Shown here: positions 34,345-44,343 of the stretch, piece after piece
How positions within the stretch are numbered: position 1 is the stretch's first letter
Layout: every line of letters begins with the position of its first letter
Assembly: GCF_036084755.1 (NCBI RefSeq)
Contig: NZ_CP107968.1
Span: forward strand, 1,726,501-1,790,500
DNA length: 64,000 nucleotides
DNA from: Streptomyces sp. NBC_00370
GTDB lineage: Bacteria > Actinomycetota > Actinomycetes > Streptomycetales > Streptomycetaceae
Direction: 5' to 3'
Program-made: the position numbers and the translations under genes
Notes under the pieces: generated by a model
The model's input: the letters and a program-made list of their open reading frames with translations, nothing else
Told to the model about the DNA's origin: nothing
Database searches by the model: none

Positions 34345-34614
34345 CTATCCCTTGGGGTCTTCCCTGAGGGGGCGCTCCACGGGGCGCTCCGAGGAGTCCT
34401 CCCTGGGGACCGGCTGCTCGACGAGCGCGAGGACGCGCGTGGCCATGAAGCGGGCCGTACGCACCACGGACCCGTTCCGGGTGACTTCACTCACTTCCAC
34501 CACCCCCCTGCGCACCGCTGTCTCCACCCTGCGGCCCGCTCTGCTGGCCACCACTTCGTACGTCCGAGTCGTGTCACCCGCGTCCACGACTATCTCCACC
34601 CGGTCACCCTTCAC
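34345..34614 (-). CDS. Small beta-rich protein of unknown function (89 aa)
   Basis: Taken to start at GTG 34614 behind AAGGGGGA, giving VKGDRVEIVVDAGDTTRTYE. The core has alternating hydrophobic strands (VVEVSEVTRNGSVVRTARFM) and a polar Pro/Glu/Arg tail. A longer frame to 34710 is unlikely because of the internal ribosome site. It is divergent from the kinase gene. The family was not recognised. Confidence 0.6.
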   Translation of the reverse strand: MKGDRVEIVVDAGDTTRTYEVVASRAGRRVETAVRRGVVEVSEVTRNGSVVRTARFMATRVLALVEQPVPREDSSERPVERPLREDPKG

Positions 34615-34813
34615 GATCCAATCCCCCTTGTGCGACAGACCATTGGGATCTCGCGCGGGCCGTAAGGGGCGTGGATCCGTTGCCCCCTGACCACTCCTCA
34701 ATTCTCCCACCGGGCACTGACAATCGATCCGGATGCGAGGGCGCGGCCTATGAGCGCACCGGGGTGCGGGTACGTAAGCTGTGCCACGTCACACGGACGA
34801 CCGGGCAGCGGGG

Positions 34814-36229
34814 ATGGACATGGCGATGATGCGGCTCCGGCGCGAGGACCCGCGTGTCGTCGGTTCGTTCAGGCTTCACCGGCGGCTGGGCGCGGGCGGC
34901 ATGGGTGTCGTCTATCTGGGATCGGACCGGCGCGGCCAGCGGGTCGCGCTGAAGGTGATCCGACCGGATCTGGCGGAGGATCAGGAGTTCAGGTCACGGT
35001 TCGCCCGCGAGGTGTCGGCGGCGCGACGGATCAGGGGCGGCTGTACGGCCCGGCTGGTCGCCGCCGACCTGGACGCCGAGCGTCCGTGGTTCGCGACGCA
35101 GTACGTGCCGGGGCCCTCCCTGCACGACAAGGTGGCCGAGGAAGGCCCGCTGTCGGCGGCCGAGGTGGCCTCGGTGGGGGCCGCGCTGTCCGAGGGTCTG
35201 GTGGCGGTGCACGAGGCGGGGGTGGTCCACCGCGACCTCAAGCCGTCGAACATCCTGCTGTCCCCGAAGGGCCCGCGCATCATCGACTTCGGCATCGCGT
35301 GGGCGACGGGCGCGAGCACGCTGACCCATGTCGGCACGGCGGTCGGCTCCCCCGGCTTCCTGGCGCCCGAGCAGGTGCGGGGCGCCGCGGTGACCCCGGC
35401 GACGGACGTGTTCTCGCTGGGCGCCACGCTGGCGTACGCGGCGACCTCCGATTCGCCCTTCGGACACGGCAGTTCGGAGGTCATGCTCTACCGGGTGGTG
35501 CACGAGGAGGCGCAGCTGTACGGGATGCCGGACGCGCTGGCGCCGCTGGTGCGGGCCTGTCTGGCGAAGGACCCGGAGGAGCGTCCGAGCACGCTCCAGC
35601 TGTCGATGCGGCTCAAGGAGATCGCGTCCAGGGAGGCGCAGGGCCTGTCGGGCGGCCGGCCGCCGGCCCAGCGCGAGCGGTCGGAGCTGGACCAGCCGAC
35701 GGGGCGGATGCCGCAGCCGTACACGGAGCGCCATACGCAGCCGGCGCCCGCACCCGGGCCGCGCCCGCTGTCGCAGCGCGGCCCCGCGCCGCGCACCGGC
35801 GGCTCACGGCCGCAGCAGCCTCGTAACACCGCGCGCGGCGAGGGGTCGCGTACGGGTGAGGGGCGGGTCGGCGAGGGCCGGCCGGTCGAGGGGCGGGGCA
35901 GCGACGGGCGGCCCGGTGACGCGCGTACGGGCGGCTCCCGCACCGGCGGCTCGCGCGGCGGCGCGCCCCGGACGGGCGACCCGCGGCACGACTCGCGGCA
36001 CGGCGATCCGCGGCACGACGCTCGGCACGGCGATCCGCGTCACGATCCGCGTCACGGCGACTCGCGGGCCGGCGACTCGCGCGCGGGCAACCGGCACAAC
36101 ACCGCGCCGCGCTCCACGTCGTCCGGGCGGCGCCCCGCCAATCCTCGGCTGTTGCGCCAGCGGCTGATCGTCTTCGTCGTGGTGACGCTGATCGTGGCGC
36201 TGGGGATCTGGGGCGCGCAGCAGCTCTAG
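34814..36229 (+). CDS. Membrane-anchored Ser/Thr protein kinase
   Basis: About 471 aa. The N-terminal kinase domain (residues 15-280) has glycine loop RLGAGGMGVVYLGS, the ATP lysine in VALKVI, the catalytic loop VVHRDLKPSNILL, IIDFGIAW and GSPGFLAPEQV. A low-complexity linker follows (about 290-440), with repeats such as DPRHDARHGDPRH, and then one C-terminal membrane helix (LIVFVVVTLIVALGIWGAQQL region). There are no PASTA domains outside, so the kinase domain is cytoplasmic and the sensor, if any, is short. The start at 34814 is preferred; 34820 is possible. Confidence 0.93.
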   Translation: MDMAMMRLRREDPRVVGSFRLHRRLGAGGMGVVYLGSDRRGQRVALKVIRPDLAEDQEFRSRFAREVSAARRIRGGCTARLVAADLDAERPWFATQYVPGPSLHDKVAEEGPLSAAEVASVGAALSEGLVAVHEAGVVHRDLKPSNILLSPKGPRIIDFGIAWATGASTLTHVGTAVGSPGFLAPEQVRGAAVTPATDVFSLGATLAYAATSDSPFGHGSSEVMLYRVVHEEAQLYGMPDALAPLVRACLAKDPEERPSTLQLSMRLKEIASREAQGLSGGRPPAQRERSELDQPTGRMPQPYTERHTQPAPAPGPRPLSQRGPAPRTGGSRPQQPRNTARGEGSRTGEGRVGEGRPVEGRGSDGRPGDARTGGSRTGGSRGGAPRTGDPRHDSRHGDPRHDARHGDPRHDPRHGDSRAGDSRAGNRHNTAPRSTSSGRRPANPRLLRQRLIVFVVVTLIVALGIWGAQQL

Positions 36230-36276
36230 CGGGGCGCGGCAGGGTACGGCTGAGCCGGGGTGAATCGCCGGCCCGT

Positions 36277-37080
36277 TCAGGGCCGGGTCGCGTAGAAGAC
36301 CACCGCCGAGGCGGCCGCCACGTTGAGCGAGTCGACACCGGCTTCCATCGGGATGCTGACGTGCTCGTCGGCTGCGGCGAGGGCTCCCCTGGTGAGGCCG
36401 TCGCCTTCCGTGCCGAAGACCAGGGCCAGCTTCTCGGCCTTCCGGGACACGAGTTCGTCCAGGGTGATCGCCCGGTCGCTCAGGCAGAGGGCCGCGACGA
36501 GGAAGCCCGCCGAGCGCAGGATCTCGGCGTCCCCCGGCCAGGACTCCAGCCGGGTCCACGGCAGCTGGAAGACGGCCCCCATCGAGACCTTCACCGCCCT
36601 CCGGTACAGCGGGTCGGCGCAGCGCGGGGTGAGGAGGACCGCGTCGACACCGAGGGCGGCGGCGTTCCGGAAGGCGGCGCCGACGTTGGCGTGGTCGACC
36701 AGGTCCTCGAAGACGGCGATCCGCCGGGGCGGGTGTCCTTCGACCGTTTCGGCCACCGTGGGCAGCGGCTTGCGCCCCATGGAGGCGAGCGCCCCGCGGT
36801 GTACGTGGTAGCCGGTGACCTGTTCGGCCAGCTCAGGGCTGACGACGTACACCGGTGCCTCGGTGGCGACGTCCCGCATCACCTCGACCCACTTGGCCGA
36901 CAGCAGCATCGAGCGCATCGGGTAGCCGGCCCGGACGGCGCGTTTGATGACCTTCTCGCCCTCGGCGATGAAGAGTCCTTCGGCCGGTTCGCGCCTGCGG
37001 CGCAGCGCGACGTCCGTGAGCCCGGTGTAGTCGTACAGCCGGGGGTCGTCGGGGTCGTCGACCGTGATCAGCTCGGCCAT
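36277..37080 (-). CDS. SpoU/TrmH-family RNA 2'-O-methyltransferase
   Basis: A 267-aa SPOUT enzyme that would 2'-O-methylate a ribose of rRNA or tRNA using SAM. Motif 1 is VDHANVGAAFRNAAALGVDA, motif 2 is LALVFGTEGDGLT, and motif 3 is VSIPMEAGVDSLNVAAASAV. The N-terminal substrate-binding extension (GLFIAEGEKVIKRAVRAGYP) matches the rRNA-type subfamily. It starts at ATG 37080, 4 bp from the end of the cysG-like gene, so the two are co-transcribed. The exact RNA target is unknown. Confidence 0.9.
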   Translation of the reverse strand: MAELITVDDPDDPRLYDYTGLTDVALRRRREPAEGLFIAEGEKVIKRAVRAGYPMRSMLLSAKWVEVMRDVATEAPVYVVSPELAEQVTGYHVHRGALASMGRKPLPTVAETVEGHPPRRIAVFEDLVDHANVGAAFRNAAALGVDAVLLTPRCADPLYRRAVKVSMGAVFQLPWTRLESWPGDAEILRSAGFLVAALCLSDRAITLDELVSRKAEKLALVFGTEGDGLTRGALAAADEHVSIPMEAGVDSLNVAAASAVVFYATRP

Positions 37081-37084
37081 GGGG

Positions 37085-38326
37085 TCAGCGGCCTCCGGCG
37101 AGCGCGGCGACATCGCCGAGGGCCACGACGTCGCCGATGACGATGACGGCCGGCGGGCGCACCCCTTCGTCCCGTACGACGTCGGCGACGGTCGCGAGTG
37201 TCGCGTCCACCCGGCGCTGGGCGGCCGTCGTGCCCTCCTGGACGAGCGCGACGGGCGTCCCGGACGGCTTGCCGTGCTCGATCAGGGCCTGGGCGATGGC
37301 GCCGATCTTGTCGACGGCCATCAGCAGCACGAGCGTGCCGCGGAGCCGGGCCAGCGCCGCCCAGTCGACGAGTGACCGGTCGTCGTCGGGGGTGACATGG
37401 CCGCTGACGACGGTGAACTCATGGGCGACGCCCCGGTGGGTGACGGGGATGCCCGCGGCGGCCGGCACGCTGATGGAGCTGGAGATGCCGGGTACGACGG
37501 TGCAGGCGATGCCCGCCTCCGCCAGTGCCTGCACCTCTTCCATGCCACGGCCGAAGACGAAGGGGTCGCCGCCCTTGAGCCGCACGACGGCCTTGCCGGC
37601 CTTGGCGTGCTCGATCAGCGCCGCGTTGATGGCCTCCTGGGCCATGGCACGCCCGTACGGGATCTTGGCGGCGTCGATCACCTCGACGTGCGGCGGCAGT
37701 TCGTCCAGCAGATCGCGCGGGCCGAGCCGGTCGGCGATGACGACGTCCGCCTCGGCGAGGAGCCTGCGGCCGCGGACGGTGATCAGGTCGGGGTCGCCGG
37801 GACCGCCGCCGACGAGGGCGACGCCGGGGGTGCGGGCGCGGTGGTGGGGTGCGGCGAGGGTGCCGTCGCGCAGCCCCTCGACGACGGCGTCCCGCACGGC
37901 GGCGGAGCGGCGCGGGTCGTGTCCCGTGAGCACGGCGACGGTGACGCCTTCGCTGCGGCCCGTGGCGGGCGTCCAGGCGGTGGCGGCGTCGGCGTCGTCG
38001 CTGCGTACGCACCAGGTGCGGGTACGTTCGGCCTCGGCGGACGCGGTCCGGTTGGCGGCGGGGTCGCTCGAAGCGACCAGCGCGTACCAGGTGTCGGCGA
38101 GGTCGCCCTCGGCGTACCGGCGGCGCTCCCAGCGGATCTCGCCGGCCTCTGCCATCGCCTCGACGGAGGGGGTGGCGGACGGCGATACGAGCACGACGTC
38201 GGCGCCGGCCGCGATGAGCGCCGGCAACCGCCGCTGCGCGACCTGTCCGCCGCCGATGACGACGACGCGCCGCCCGGCCAGGCGGAGTCCGACGGGGTAG
38301 GCGGGGTGCGTCGCGTGCTCGGCCAT
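37085..38326 (-). CDS. cysG: Siroheme synthase / uroporphyrinogen-III C-methyltransferase
   Basis: A 413-aa bifunctional protein. The N-terminal part has a CysG-like dehydrogenase/ferrochelatase fold, with NAD loop VVVIGGGQVAQRRLPALIAA (about residues 18-37). The C-terminal part is a SUMT/CobA methyltransferase: VALVGGGPGDPDLITVRGRR, DRLGPRDLLDELP, RLKGGDPFVFGRGMEEVQAL and VVPGISSSISVPAAAGIPVT. It makes precorrin-2 and possibly siroheme, feeding both cobalamin and sulfite reductase. Only the first half of the N-terminal region is typical, so the two-step dehydrogenase activity is less sure than the methyltransferase. Confidence 0.9.
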   Translation of the reverse strand: MAEHATHPAYPVGLRLAGRRVVVIGGGQVAQRRLPALIAAGADVVLVSPSATPSVEAMAEAGEIRWERRRYAEGDLADTWYALVASSDPAANRTASAEAERTRTWCVRSDDADAATAWTPATGRSEGVTVAVLTGHDPRRSAAVRDAVVEGLRDGTLAAPHHRARTPGVALVGGGPGDPDLITVRGRRLLAEADVVIADRLGPRDLLDELPPHVEVIDAAKIPYGRAMAQEAINAALIEHAKAGKAVVRLKGGDPFVFGRGMEEVQALAEAGIACTVVPGISSSISVPAAAGIPVTHRGVAHEFTVVSGHVTPDDDRSLVDWAALARLRGTLVLLMAVDKIGAIAQALIEHGKPSGTPVALVQEGTTAAQRRVDATLATVADVVRDEGVRPPAVIVIGDVVALGDVAALAGGR

Positions 38327-38796
38327 GTCGGTAGGGGCTCCTCGGGCGGGGTGCGGTCGTACGGTGGTGAACCGGCTGGTGGGACGGGGGGCGCCCCCGG
38401 CGACAACCTTACGGGCGCCCCGGGCGATGTCCCCCACCCCGCCCCTCCCCGAAGCCGGGGGCAGGCCCCCGGACCCCGGGATGGCCAGGGAGTGGCCACC
38501 TGCGGACGTGAGCCGCGCGGCGCGGGAAGTGCAAAGCCCAGGTCGGGCAGGGCCAAGGAGGCCGGACTTCCCTGGGTGCGGTGCGCCTCCGCGCCAAGAT
38601 GACGCACGACTCAGCGGGCCGCAAGCCCCGGCGGGACGATGCGGCTCACCCGTCCGACCCGGCACCATCGCGCCCCCGGGGCCCCGGCCCCAGGGGAAAG
38701 CTGGGCTGATGCGCCCGCAGCCTGCGGGCACGCGCTACGCGGCGCGAAGCGCCGGGAAGGCCGCCGCCTCCAGCCAGGGCGTCGGCGGCCCCGCGG
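38327..38796. other. 470-bp gene-free region before cysG-like gene
   Basis: No gene is seen. It contains a short hairpin (CCGGGGG, 38455-38461, pairing with 38466-38472) and a G/C-rich stretch that resembles no B12-box riboswitch that I can recognise. Both neighbours read leftward, so it must include the end of bluB-cobT and the cysG promoter. Confidence 0.55.
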
Positions 38797-41763
38797 CTAC
38801 TTCTCCGTCACTCCCGCCGAGTCGAACGTCGCCACCTCGTGCATCGCCCGTGCCGCGCTCTGGATCACCGGGAGCGCCAGCAGTGCTCCCGTGCCTTCGC
38901 CCAGGCGTAGGTCCAGGTCGACCAAGGGGCGCAGGCCCAGTTTGTTGAGGGCTGCCACGTGGCCCGGTTCCGCGCTGCGGTGGCCCGCGATGCAGGCTGC
39001 CAGGGCTTCCGGGGCGATGGCGCGGGCCACCAGGGCCGCAGCGCCCGCGCTCACTCCGTCCAGGATCACCGGCGTACGCATCGACGCTCCGCCCAGCAGG
39101 AAGCCGACGAGGGCCGCGTGTTCCAGGCCGCCGATCGCGGACAGCACGCCGATCGGGTCCGCCGGGTCCGGGCGGTGGAGTTCCAGGCCGTGGCGTACGA
39201 CGTCGATCTTGCGGGCGTGCGTCTCGTCGTTGATGCCCGTGCCGCGGCCCGTCACCTCCGACGGGTCGCAGCCGGTGTACACGGAGATCAGCGCGGCCGA
39301 CACCGTGGTGTTCGCTATGCCCATCTCGCCCGTGATCAGCGCCTTGTTGCCCGCCGCCACCAGGTCGCGCGCCGTCTCGATGCCGACCTCGATCGCCTGC
39401 AGGACCTCCTCGCGGCTCAGCGCGGGGCCCGTCGTGAAGTCGGCCGTTCCCGCGCGTACCTTGCGCGGCACCAGGCCCGCCGTCGCGGGCAGTTCGCTCG
39501 CCACGCCGACGTCGACCACGCACACCTCGGCCCCGACCTGCGTCGCGAACGCGTTGCACACCGCGCCGCCGCCCAGGATGTTGGCGACCATCTGGCCGGT
39601 GACCTCCTGCGGCCACGGCGTGACGCCCTGGGCGTGCACCCCGTGGTCCCCCGCGAAGATCGCGACAGCCGCGGGCTCGGGGATCGGCGGCGGGCACATC
39701 CGCGACAGCCCGCTGAGCTGCGCGGAGATGATCTCCAGCATGCCGAGCGCGCCGGCCGGCTTCGTCATCCGCTTCTGCCGCTCCCACGCCTCCCCCAGCG
39801 CCTTGGCGTCCAGCGGCCTGATCGTGGCGACCGTCTCGGCGAGCAGGTCGTGCGGCGCCTCACCGGGCAGCGCCCGGCGGCCGTACGTCTCCTCGTGGAC
39901 GACCCAGGACAGCGGGCGGCGCTTCGACCAGCCCGCCTGCATCAGCTCGGGCTCGTCGGGGAACTCGTCCACGTACCCGACGCACAGATACGCCACGACC
40001 TCCAGGTGCTCGGGCAGTCCCAGCGCCCGGACCATCTCGCGCTCGTCGAAGAAGCTGACCCAGCCGACGCCAAGTCCCTCGGCGCGCGCGGCGAGCCACA
40101 GGTTCTCGACGGCCAGTGCCGAGGAGTACGGCGCCATCTGCGGCTGCGTGTGGCGGCCCAGGGTGTGCCGGCCGCCGCGCGTCGGGTCCGCGGTGACGAC
40201 GATGTTCACCGGGGTGTCGAGGATCGCCTCGATCTTCATTTCCTTGAACTGCTTCGCGCGGCCCTTGGGCAGCGACTTCGCGTACGCGTCGCGCTGACGC
40301 TGCGCCAGCTCGTGCATGCTCCGCCGGGTCTCGGCGGAGCGGATCACGACGAAGTCCCAGGGCTGCGAGTGGCCGACGCTGGGCGCGGTGTGCGCGGCCT
40401 CAAGGACGCGCAGCAGCACCTCGTGCGGGACGGGGTCCGAGCGGAAGCCGTTCCGGATGTCGCGCCGCTCGCGCATGACGCGGAGTACCGCGTCGCGCTC
40501 GGCGTCGTCGTAACCGGGCGCCGCGTCTGCCGGTCGCGTTGCTTCCGGTTCGGGCGCCGGTTCCGGCTCCGGTTCCGGCTGCGGCTCGGGTTCGGCCTGC
40601 GCCTCGGGCGCCGTTTCAGCCTGGACTTCGGGCTGCGGTTCGGGCTCCGGTCCCGGGTCGGGCTCCGGTGCGGGTTCGAGCTGAAGTTCAGGTTCGGGTT
40701 CGGGCGCGGGAGCCTGTGCCGCCGGCTCGGGTTCGGGTTCCGGTTCCGGTGCGACCACGGCGTCCGGTTCCGGGGCTGCCGCCAGTACCTCGGGCTCCGG
40801 GGCCGGTGCCGGGACCGACGTCGGTGTCGGTTCTGGGATCCACGGCGTTCCGCCCTGCGCCGGCAGCGGCTCTTCGCGCGGGATGTCCAGGTACTCCGGG
40901 CCCGTGGTGGGCGGGCCCTGCTGGGTCCGTACCGGAGGTGTGTACGCGGGTGCGCTGCCTGCGGGCCCGCGGTCGGCCAGCGAGCGCACCACGCCGCCTG
41001 TCGGGTCCGGCAGGGCGGGGCCCATGTGCAGCGGGCGCCGCGGCGGCTGCGGAGTCACCGTTGGGGGCACCGCGGGGGCGGGGGCGGGCTCAGGAGCCGG
41101 TACGGGCTCGGGTGCGGGAGCCTCCGCCACCGGCTCGGGCTCCGGTGCGACCAGTTCGGGCTCCGGGGCCACCACCGGCTCCGGCTCGGGCTGCGCCGCC
41201 TGCGGCACCCGTACGTCGCTGAGGTCCAGCGAACCGGAATGCCGGCCCCCGGTCTCATGCGCGTCCCGCTGCTCGGCGGGAGCGGGCGCCGGCACGGGCA
41301 CCGCGACCTCGGGCACAGCCACGGCCTCGGGCACCGGCACCTGCTGCACCTGCACGTGTGCCTGGTACTCGTACCCGGGCTGGTGGAATTCCTGCTGGTG
41401 CTGGAACCCCTGCTCAGGATGGACCTGAGTCTGCGTCGGGACCGGCGCGGCGGCCGGCTGTTCTATCTGCGGGGCGACGGGCACCTGCGGCGCGGCCTGC
41501 GCCGCGTACGCACCGTGGTCGACTGGCATCGCAACCTGGACCTGGGCCGGGACCTGGTCGGGGCCCGGGGCCTCCGGCGCCACGGGCTGGGGGTCGCTCC
41601 ACCCCCCCTGGGCGCTCGGCATCAGCAGCAGGTCTTCGTCCTCGGTGACCGTCTCGGAGGGGGACAGGTAGGTGTACGCGCCAGGAGCGGGGATGCCCGG
41701 CTGCTCCACCATGCCTGCGTGCTCCGGCTGTCCCTCGCCCGGGACCTGGCCGGTGTCGGTCAT
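38797..41763 (-). CDS. cobT: BluB-CobT fusion with long low-complexity N-terminus
   Basis: A 988-aa protein. Residues 1-416 are a Pro/Glu/Ala-rich, probably disordered segment (many [11 protein letters not shown] runs). Residues about 417-643 are BluB-like, a flavin-destroying nitroreductase that makes 5,6-dimethylbenzimidazole ([33 protein letters not shown]). Residues 644-988 are CobT, which activates the base to its ribotide for the lower ligand of cobalamin ([51 protein letters not shown]). One polypeptide thus makes and activates the ligand. I recall long cobT products of this type in other streptomycetes. Confidence 0.92.
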   Translation of the reverse strand: MTDTGQVPGEGQPEHAGMVEQPGIPAPGAYTYLSPSETVTEDEDLLLMPSAQGGWSDPQPVAPEAPGPDQVPAQVQVAMPVDHGAYAAQAAPQVPVAPQIEQPAAAPVPTQTQVHPEQGFQHQQEFHQPGYEYQAHVQVQQVPVPEAVAVPEVAVPVPAPAPAEQRDAHETGGRHSGSLDLSDVRVPQAAQPEPEPVVAPEPELVAPEPEPVAEAPAPEPVPAPEPAPAPAVPPTVTPQPPRRPLHMGPALPDPTGGVVRSLADRGPAGSAPAYTPPVRTQQGPPTTGPEYLDIPREEPLPAQGGTPWIPEPTPTSVPAPAPEPEVLAAAPEPDAVVAPEPEPEPEPAAQAPAPEPEPELQLEPAPEPDPGPEPEPQPEVQAETAPEAQAEPEPQPEPEPEPAPEPEATRPADAAPGYDDAERDAVLRVMRERRDIRNGFRSDPVPHEVLLRVLEAAHTAPSVGHSQPWDFVVIRSAETRRSMHELAQRQRDAYAKSLPKGRAKQFKEMKIEAILDTPVNIVVTADPTRGGRHTLGRHTQPQMAPYSSALAVENLWLAARAEGLGVGWVSFFDEREMVRALGLPEHLEVVAYLCVGYVDEFPDEPELMQAGWSKRRPLSWVVHEETYGRRALPGEAPHDLLAETVATIRPLDAKALGEAWERQKRMTKPAGALGMLEIISAQLSGLSRMCPPPIPEPAAVAIFAGDHGVHAQGVTPWPQEVTGQMVANILGGGAVCNAFATQVGAEVCVVDVGVASELPATAGLVPRKVRAGTADFTTGPALSREEVLQAIEVGIETARDLVAAGNKALITGEMGIANTTVSAALISVYTGCDPSEVTGRGTGINDETHARKIDVVRHGLELHRPDPADPIGVLSAIGGLEHAALVGFLLGGASMRTPVILDGVSAGAAALVARAIAPEALAACIAGHRSAEPGHVAALNKLGLRPLVDLDLRLGEGTGALLALPVIQSAARAMHEVATFDSAGVTEK

Positions 41764-42120
41764 GCGTACCCCTCGCCCATTGGTAGTGCTCCTTCAGCCC
41801 TGCACCGGGGCGCCCGAAACGCGACGCTTCGGCTGCCCGTCAACAACAACGAGCGTGGGCGCCGCGCGGCACGAACGGCCTGCGGCTCTCACGTATTCTC
41901 GCGGGCTTTCGCAGCCGTGGGGGGATGATCCGCCACGGCAAACTGTGGACTGCGCCACGTCGCGCGTCCCCCGGTTCGGCTCTACCACATCAGGGTCCAA
42001 AACGGGCCCCTTTTCCGGACATTGACGAACGAAGCGACGAACGCCCAGCTGCGGTACAACGGTCGGTCAGCCTACCCCGCGCCGTTCGGCCGCGGGGTCA
42101 GGGGGCCGCTGCTGGACGTA
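41764..42120. other. 357-bp gene-free region before bluB-cobT
   Basis: Both flanking genes read leftward. No riboswitch signature, hairpin or gene is convincing on either strand. It should hold the bluB-cobT promoter. Confidence 0.5.
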
Positions 42121-43341
42121 TCAGGAAGTGCCGTCCGGGCGCCGGGCCGCGACCAGGAAGACGACGGCGCGCTCGCGCTCCGACCAGTCGGCGGTGTCGA
42201 GGTCGACGGACTGCAGCAGTGTGCACTCCACCTGGTAACCGCCCTCGGTCAGCGCGGTGCTGACCGCCTCGGCCTCGTCCCGGGTGGCCGCGTGCGTGAC
42301 GATACGTTCCGGCCTGCGGTCGGCGCAGGCGACGACGACGTCGATACCGCCGCCGCCGATCCGTACGACATCGGGTTCGGGCAGCCGCTCCAGTACGTGC
42401 GGGGCCGTGCCCTCGACGACCTGGAGCTGGACGCCGGCCCTGCGGGCTGCGGCGGCCGTGCTGGCGCAGGCGCCCGGTTCGGAGTCGACGGCGATGACGG
42501 CCGCGCCGAAGCCGGCCGCCTCGGCCGCCACGGCGCCGGTGCCGCAGCCGATGTCCCAGACGAGGTCGCCGGTACGGGCGCCCAGCCGGGCCAGTTGGGC
42601 GGCGCGCAGCCAGGTCGACTCGCTCTCGTCGAGGTCGATGCCGTACTCCTCGGCCGGCAGCGCCCAGCCCCGCGCCGCCGGCGGGTAGCCGGGGTCGCGG
42701 CCCGCGGCCCAGCCGGCGACCGGCGAGGGCGCGGTGCCGACGCCGCCGATGACGATCACGACGTTGGGGTCGTGCCAGACGTGGTCGGCGACCGTGTCGG
42801 AGGTGAGGACGGAGACCGTCTCGCGGGTGGTGCCGAGTTCCTCGCAGATGACGAAGGTGCGGTGGACCCCTTCGAGCAGCAGGGCGAGTTCGGCGGGGCC
42901 CGCGCCGGGCGAGGTGAGTACGGCGACCTTGGTGTGCGCCCGGCACACGTTGACGACGCGGCGCAGCGTACGGCTGTGGGCGACGACGACCTGGGCGTCG
43001 TCCCACGGCATGCCGGCGCGGGCGAAGGCGGCGGCCACGGCCGAGACGGCGGGGACGACTTCGACCTCAAGTCCGTGTTCGGGGGCGCGCAGGGTGCGTA
43101 CGACGCCGAAGAACCCGGGGTCGCCGTCGGCGATGACGACGGCGCTGCCGCGGTGTCCGGCGATCCGGCGGGCGGCGAGATCTATGCTGCCGAGTCTGAT
43201 CCGCTCCGCTTCGGCGGGCACCTCGGGGATGGCCAGGTGGTGGGCGGCGCCGGCCACCAAGGTGGCGGCGGACAGGGCGGATTCGGCCGCAGGCGTGAGG
43301 GGCGAACCGTCCCAGCCGATCACCGTGACGCGGTCGGCCAT
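42121..43341 (-). CDS. cobL: Precorrin-6Y C5,15-methyltransferase (decarboxylating)
   Basis: A 406-aa CbiE-CbiT fusion. The N-terminal CbiE-type methyltransferase has GDPGFFGVVRTL and PAVSAVAAAFARAGMPWDDA. The C-terminal CbiT half has the SAM loop DLVWDIGCGTGAVAAEAAGF (about 265-284) and PDVVRIGGGGIDVV. It methylates C5 and C15 of the corrin ring and decarboxylates the acetate side chain. Its position near bluB-cobT makes a small cobalamin locus, although most cob genes are not here. ATG at 43341. Confidence 0.9.
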   Translation of the reverse strand: MADRVTVIGWDGSPLTPAAESALSAATLVAGAAHHLAIPEVPAEAERIRLGSIDLAARRIAGHRGSAVVIADGDPGFFGVVRTLRAPEHGLEVEVVPAVSAVAAAFARAGMPWDDAQVVVAHSRTLRRVVNVCRAHTKVAVLTSPGAGPAELALLLEGVHRTFVICEELGTTRETVSVLTSDTVADHVWHDPNVVIVIGGVGTAPSPVAGWAAGRDPGYPPAARGWALPAEEYGIDLDESESTWLRAAQLARLGARTGDLVWDIGCGTGAVAAEAAGFGAAVIAVDSEPGACASTAAAARRAGVQLQVVEGTAPHVLERLPEPDVVRIGGGGIDVVVACADRRPERIVTHAATRDEAEAVSTALTEGGYQVECTLLQSVDLDTADWSERERAVVFLVAARRPDGTS

Positions 43342-43562
43342 CGTTGTCAGTCTCCCGGTAAGTCGTCGTGCGGCGTCGTGAGTTGTCGTACGGCAGTGGT
43401 CGTACAGCGCTGTGTGGCGGTATCGGCCGTCGTGCGTCGGCGCGCCGTCGTGCGCCGGTGCGCGGACGGCCTGCGGGCGATCATGCTAAGTGGTGCCCGC
43501 CGAGTGGTGCGTACCGGGGCGGTCGTACGGGGGAGGGCGGCCGAAGTCGCCCGGCCGCGCGG

Positions 43563-44201
43563 TCAGTTCCAGTCGGTGAAGGAGGCGTAGCCGCCCGCGT
43601 CCGCCATCTGCTCGGCGACCCCTTCGAGATCTTCGGGGAGCAGGCTCCACACGATCAGGTCGGTGCGGATGTCGGCCCAGCCGCCGTCCTCGGTCTGCGT
43701 ACGCACTATCCAGGCGTTGCGCAGGACCCCTTCGCTGATGCAGCCGATCTTCTGGGCGACCTGCTGGGCCGCCGTGTTGTCGGCGGCGGTGCGCAGTTCG
43801 ATGCGCTCGAACTTCTGGTCGCGGAACAGCCACTGGGCGACGGCCAGCACCGATTCCGTCGCGTATCCCTCGCCGCGCGCCCAGGGCGCGGTGAGATACG
43901 CCACCTCCGTGGCGCGCAGCCGCCAGTCGGTCTCCTGGAGCTGGACGACACCGACGAGCCGCTGGGTGAGGAACTCGGTGACGGCGAACACGATGCCCCG
44001 CCCGGCCGTCCGTTCCTCCGGAGCGATCCGGCGCACCCACTCCTCCGCGTCGCCCGCCGTGTACGGATGTGGCACCGACGACCACGCCGTGACCTGCTCG
44101 TCGTTCATCATCTCGATGTGCGCCGGGAGGTCCGCCGTTTCGAAGGCGCGCAGCACCAACCGCTCCGTGCTGATGGAAACGTCCGGAAAGGTGGTAGTCA
44201 T
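43563..44201 (-). CDS. RimJ/RimL-type GNAT acetyltransferase
   Basis: A 212-aa acetyltransferase starting MTTTFPDVSISTERLVLRAF. Motif A is YLTAPWARGEGYATESVLAV (about 105-124), and the following AADNTAAQQVAQKIGCISEG is the C-terminal GNAT pattern of RimJ/RimL N-acetyltransferases. Likely substrates are protein N-termini or amino-group metabolites. The frame is open upstream to 44300, but the ATG at 44201 fits the family. A terminator for the neighbouring metQ lies between. Confidence 0.85.
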   Translation of the reverse strand: MTTTFPDVSISTERLVLRAFETADLPAHIEMMNDEQVTAWSSVPHPYTAGDAEEWVRRIAPEERTAGRGIVFAVTEFLTQRLVGVVQLQETDWRLRATEVAYLTAPWARGEGYATESVLAVAQWLFRDQKFERIELRTAADNTAAQQVAQKIGCISEGVLRNAWIVRTQTEDGGWADIRTDLIVWSLLPEDLEGVAEQMADAGGYASFTDWN

Positions 44202-44287
44202 GCCAGCTCCATGCCTCAGTCCGTCGTAAATGCACAGCATGCAGCATCGGGTGGCGAATGTGCATGGCCGGGTCCGCCCGGATGGGT

Positions 44288-44317
44288 GCGCCCCGCACAC
44301 AGGGTGTGTACGGGGCG
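44288..44317 (-). terminator. Hairpin after metQ
   Basis: GCGCCCCGCACAC (44288-44300) pairs with 44304-44317, with one bulged position, just downstream of the metQ stop in the leftward direction. Confidence 0.65.
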
Positions 44318-44343
44318 CCGCCGCTGTGCGCGGTACGTCGGGC

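Noticed and set aside
38327..38796. A cobalamin riboswitch before the cysG-like or bluB-cobT genes
   Set aside because: No B12-box or GCCACTG-type core was found on either strand in the two leader regions.
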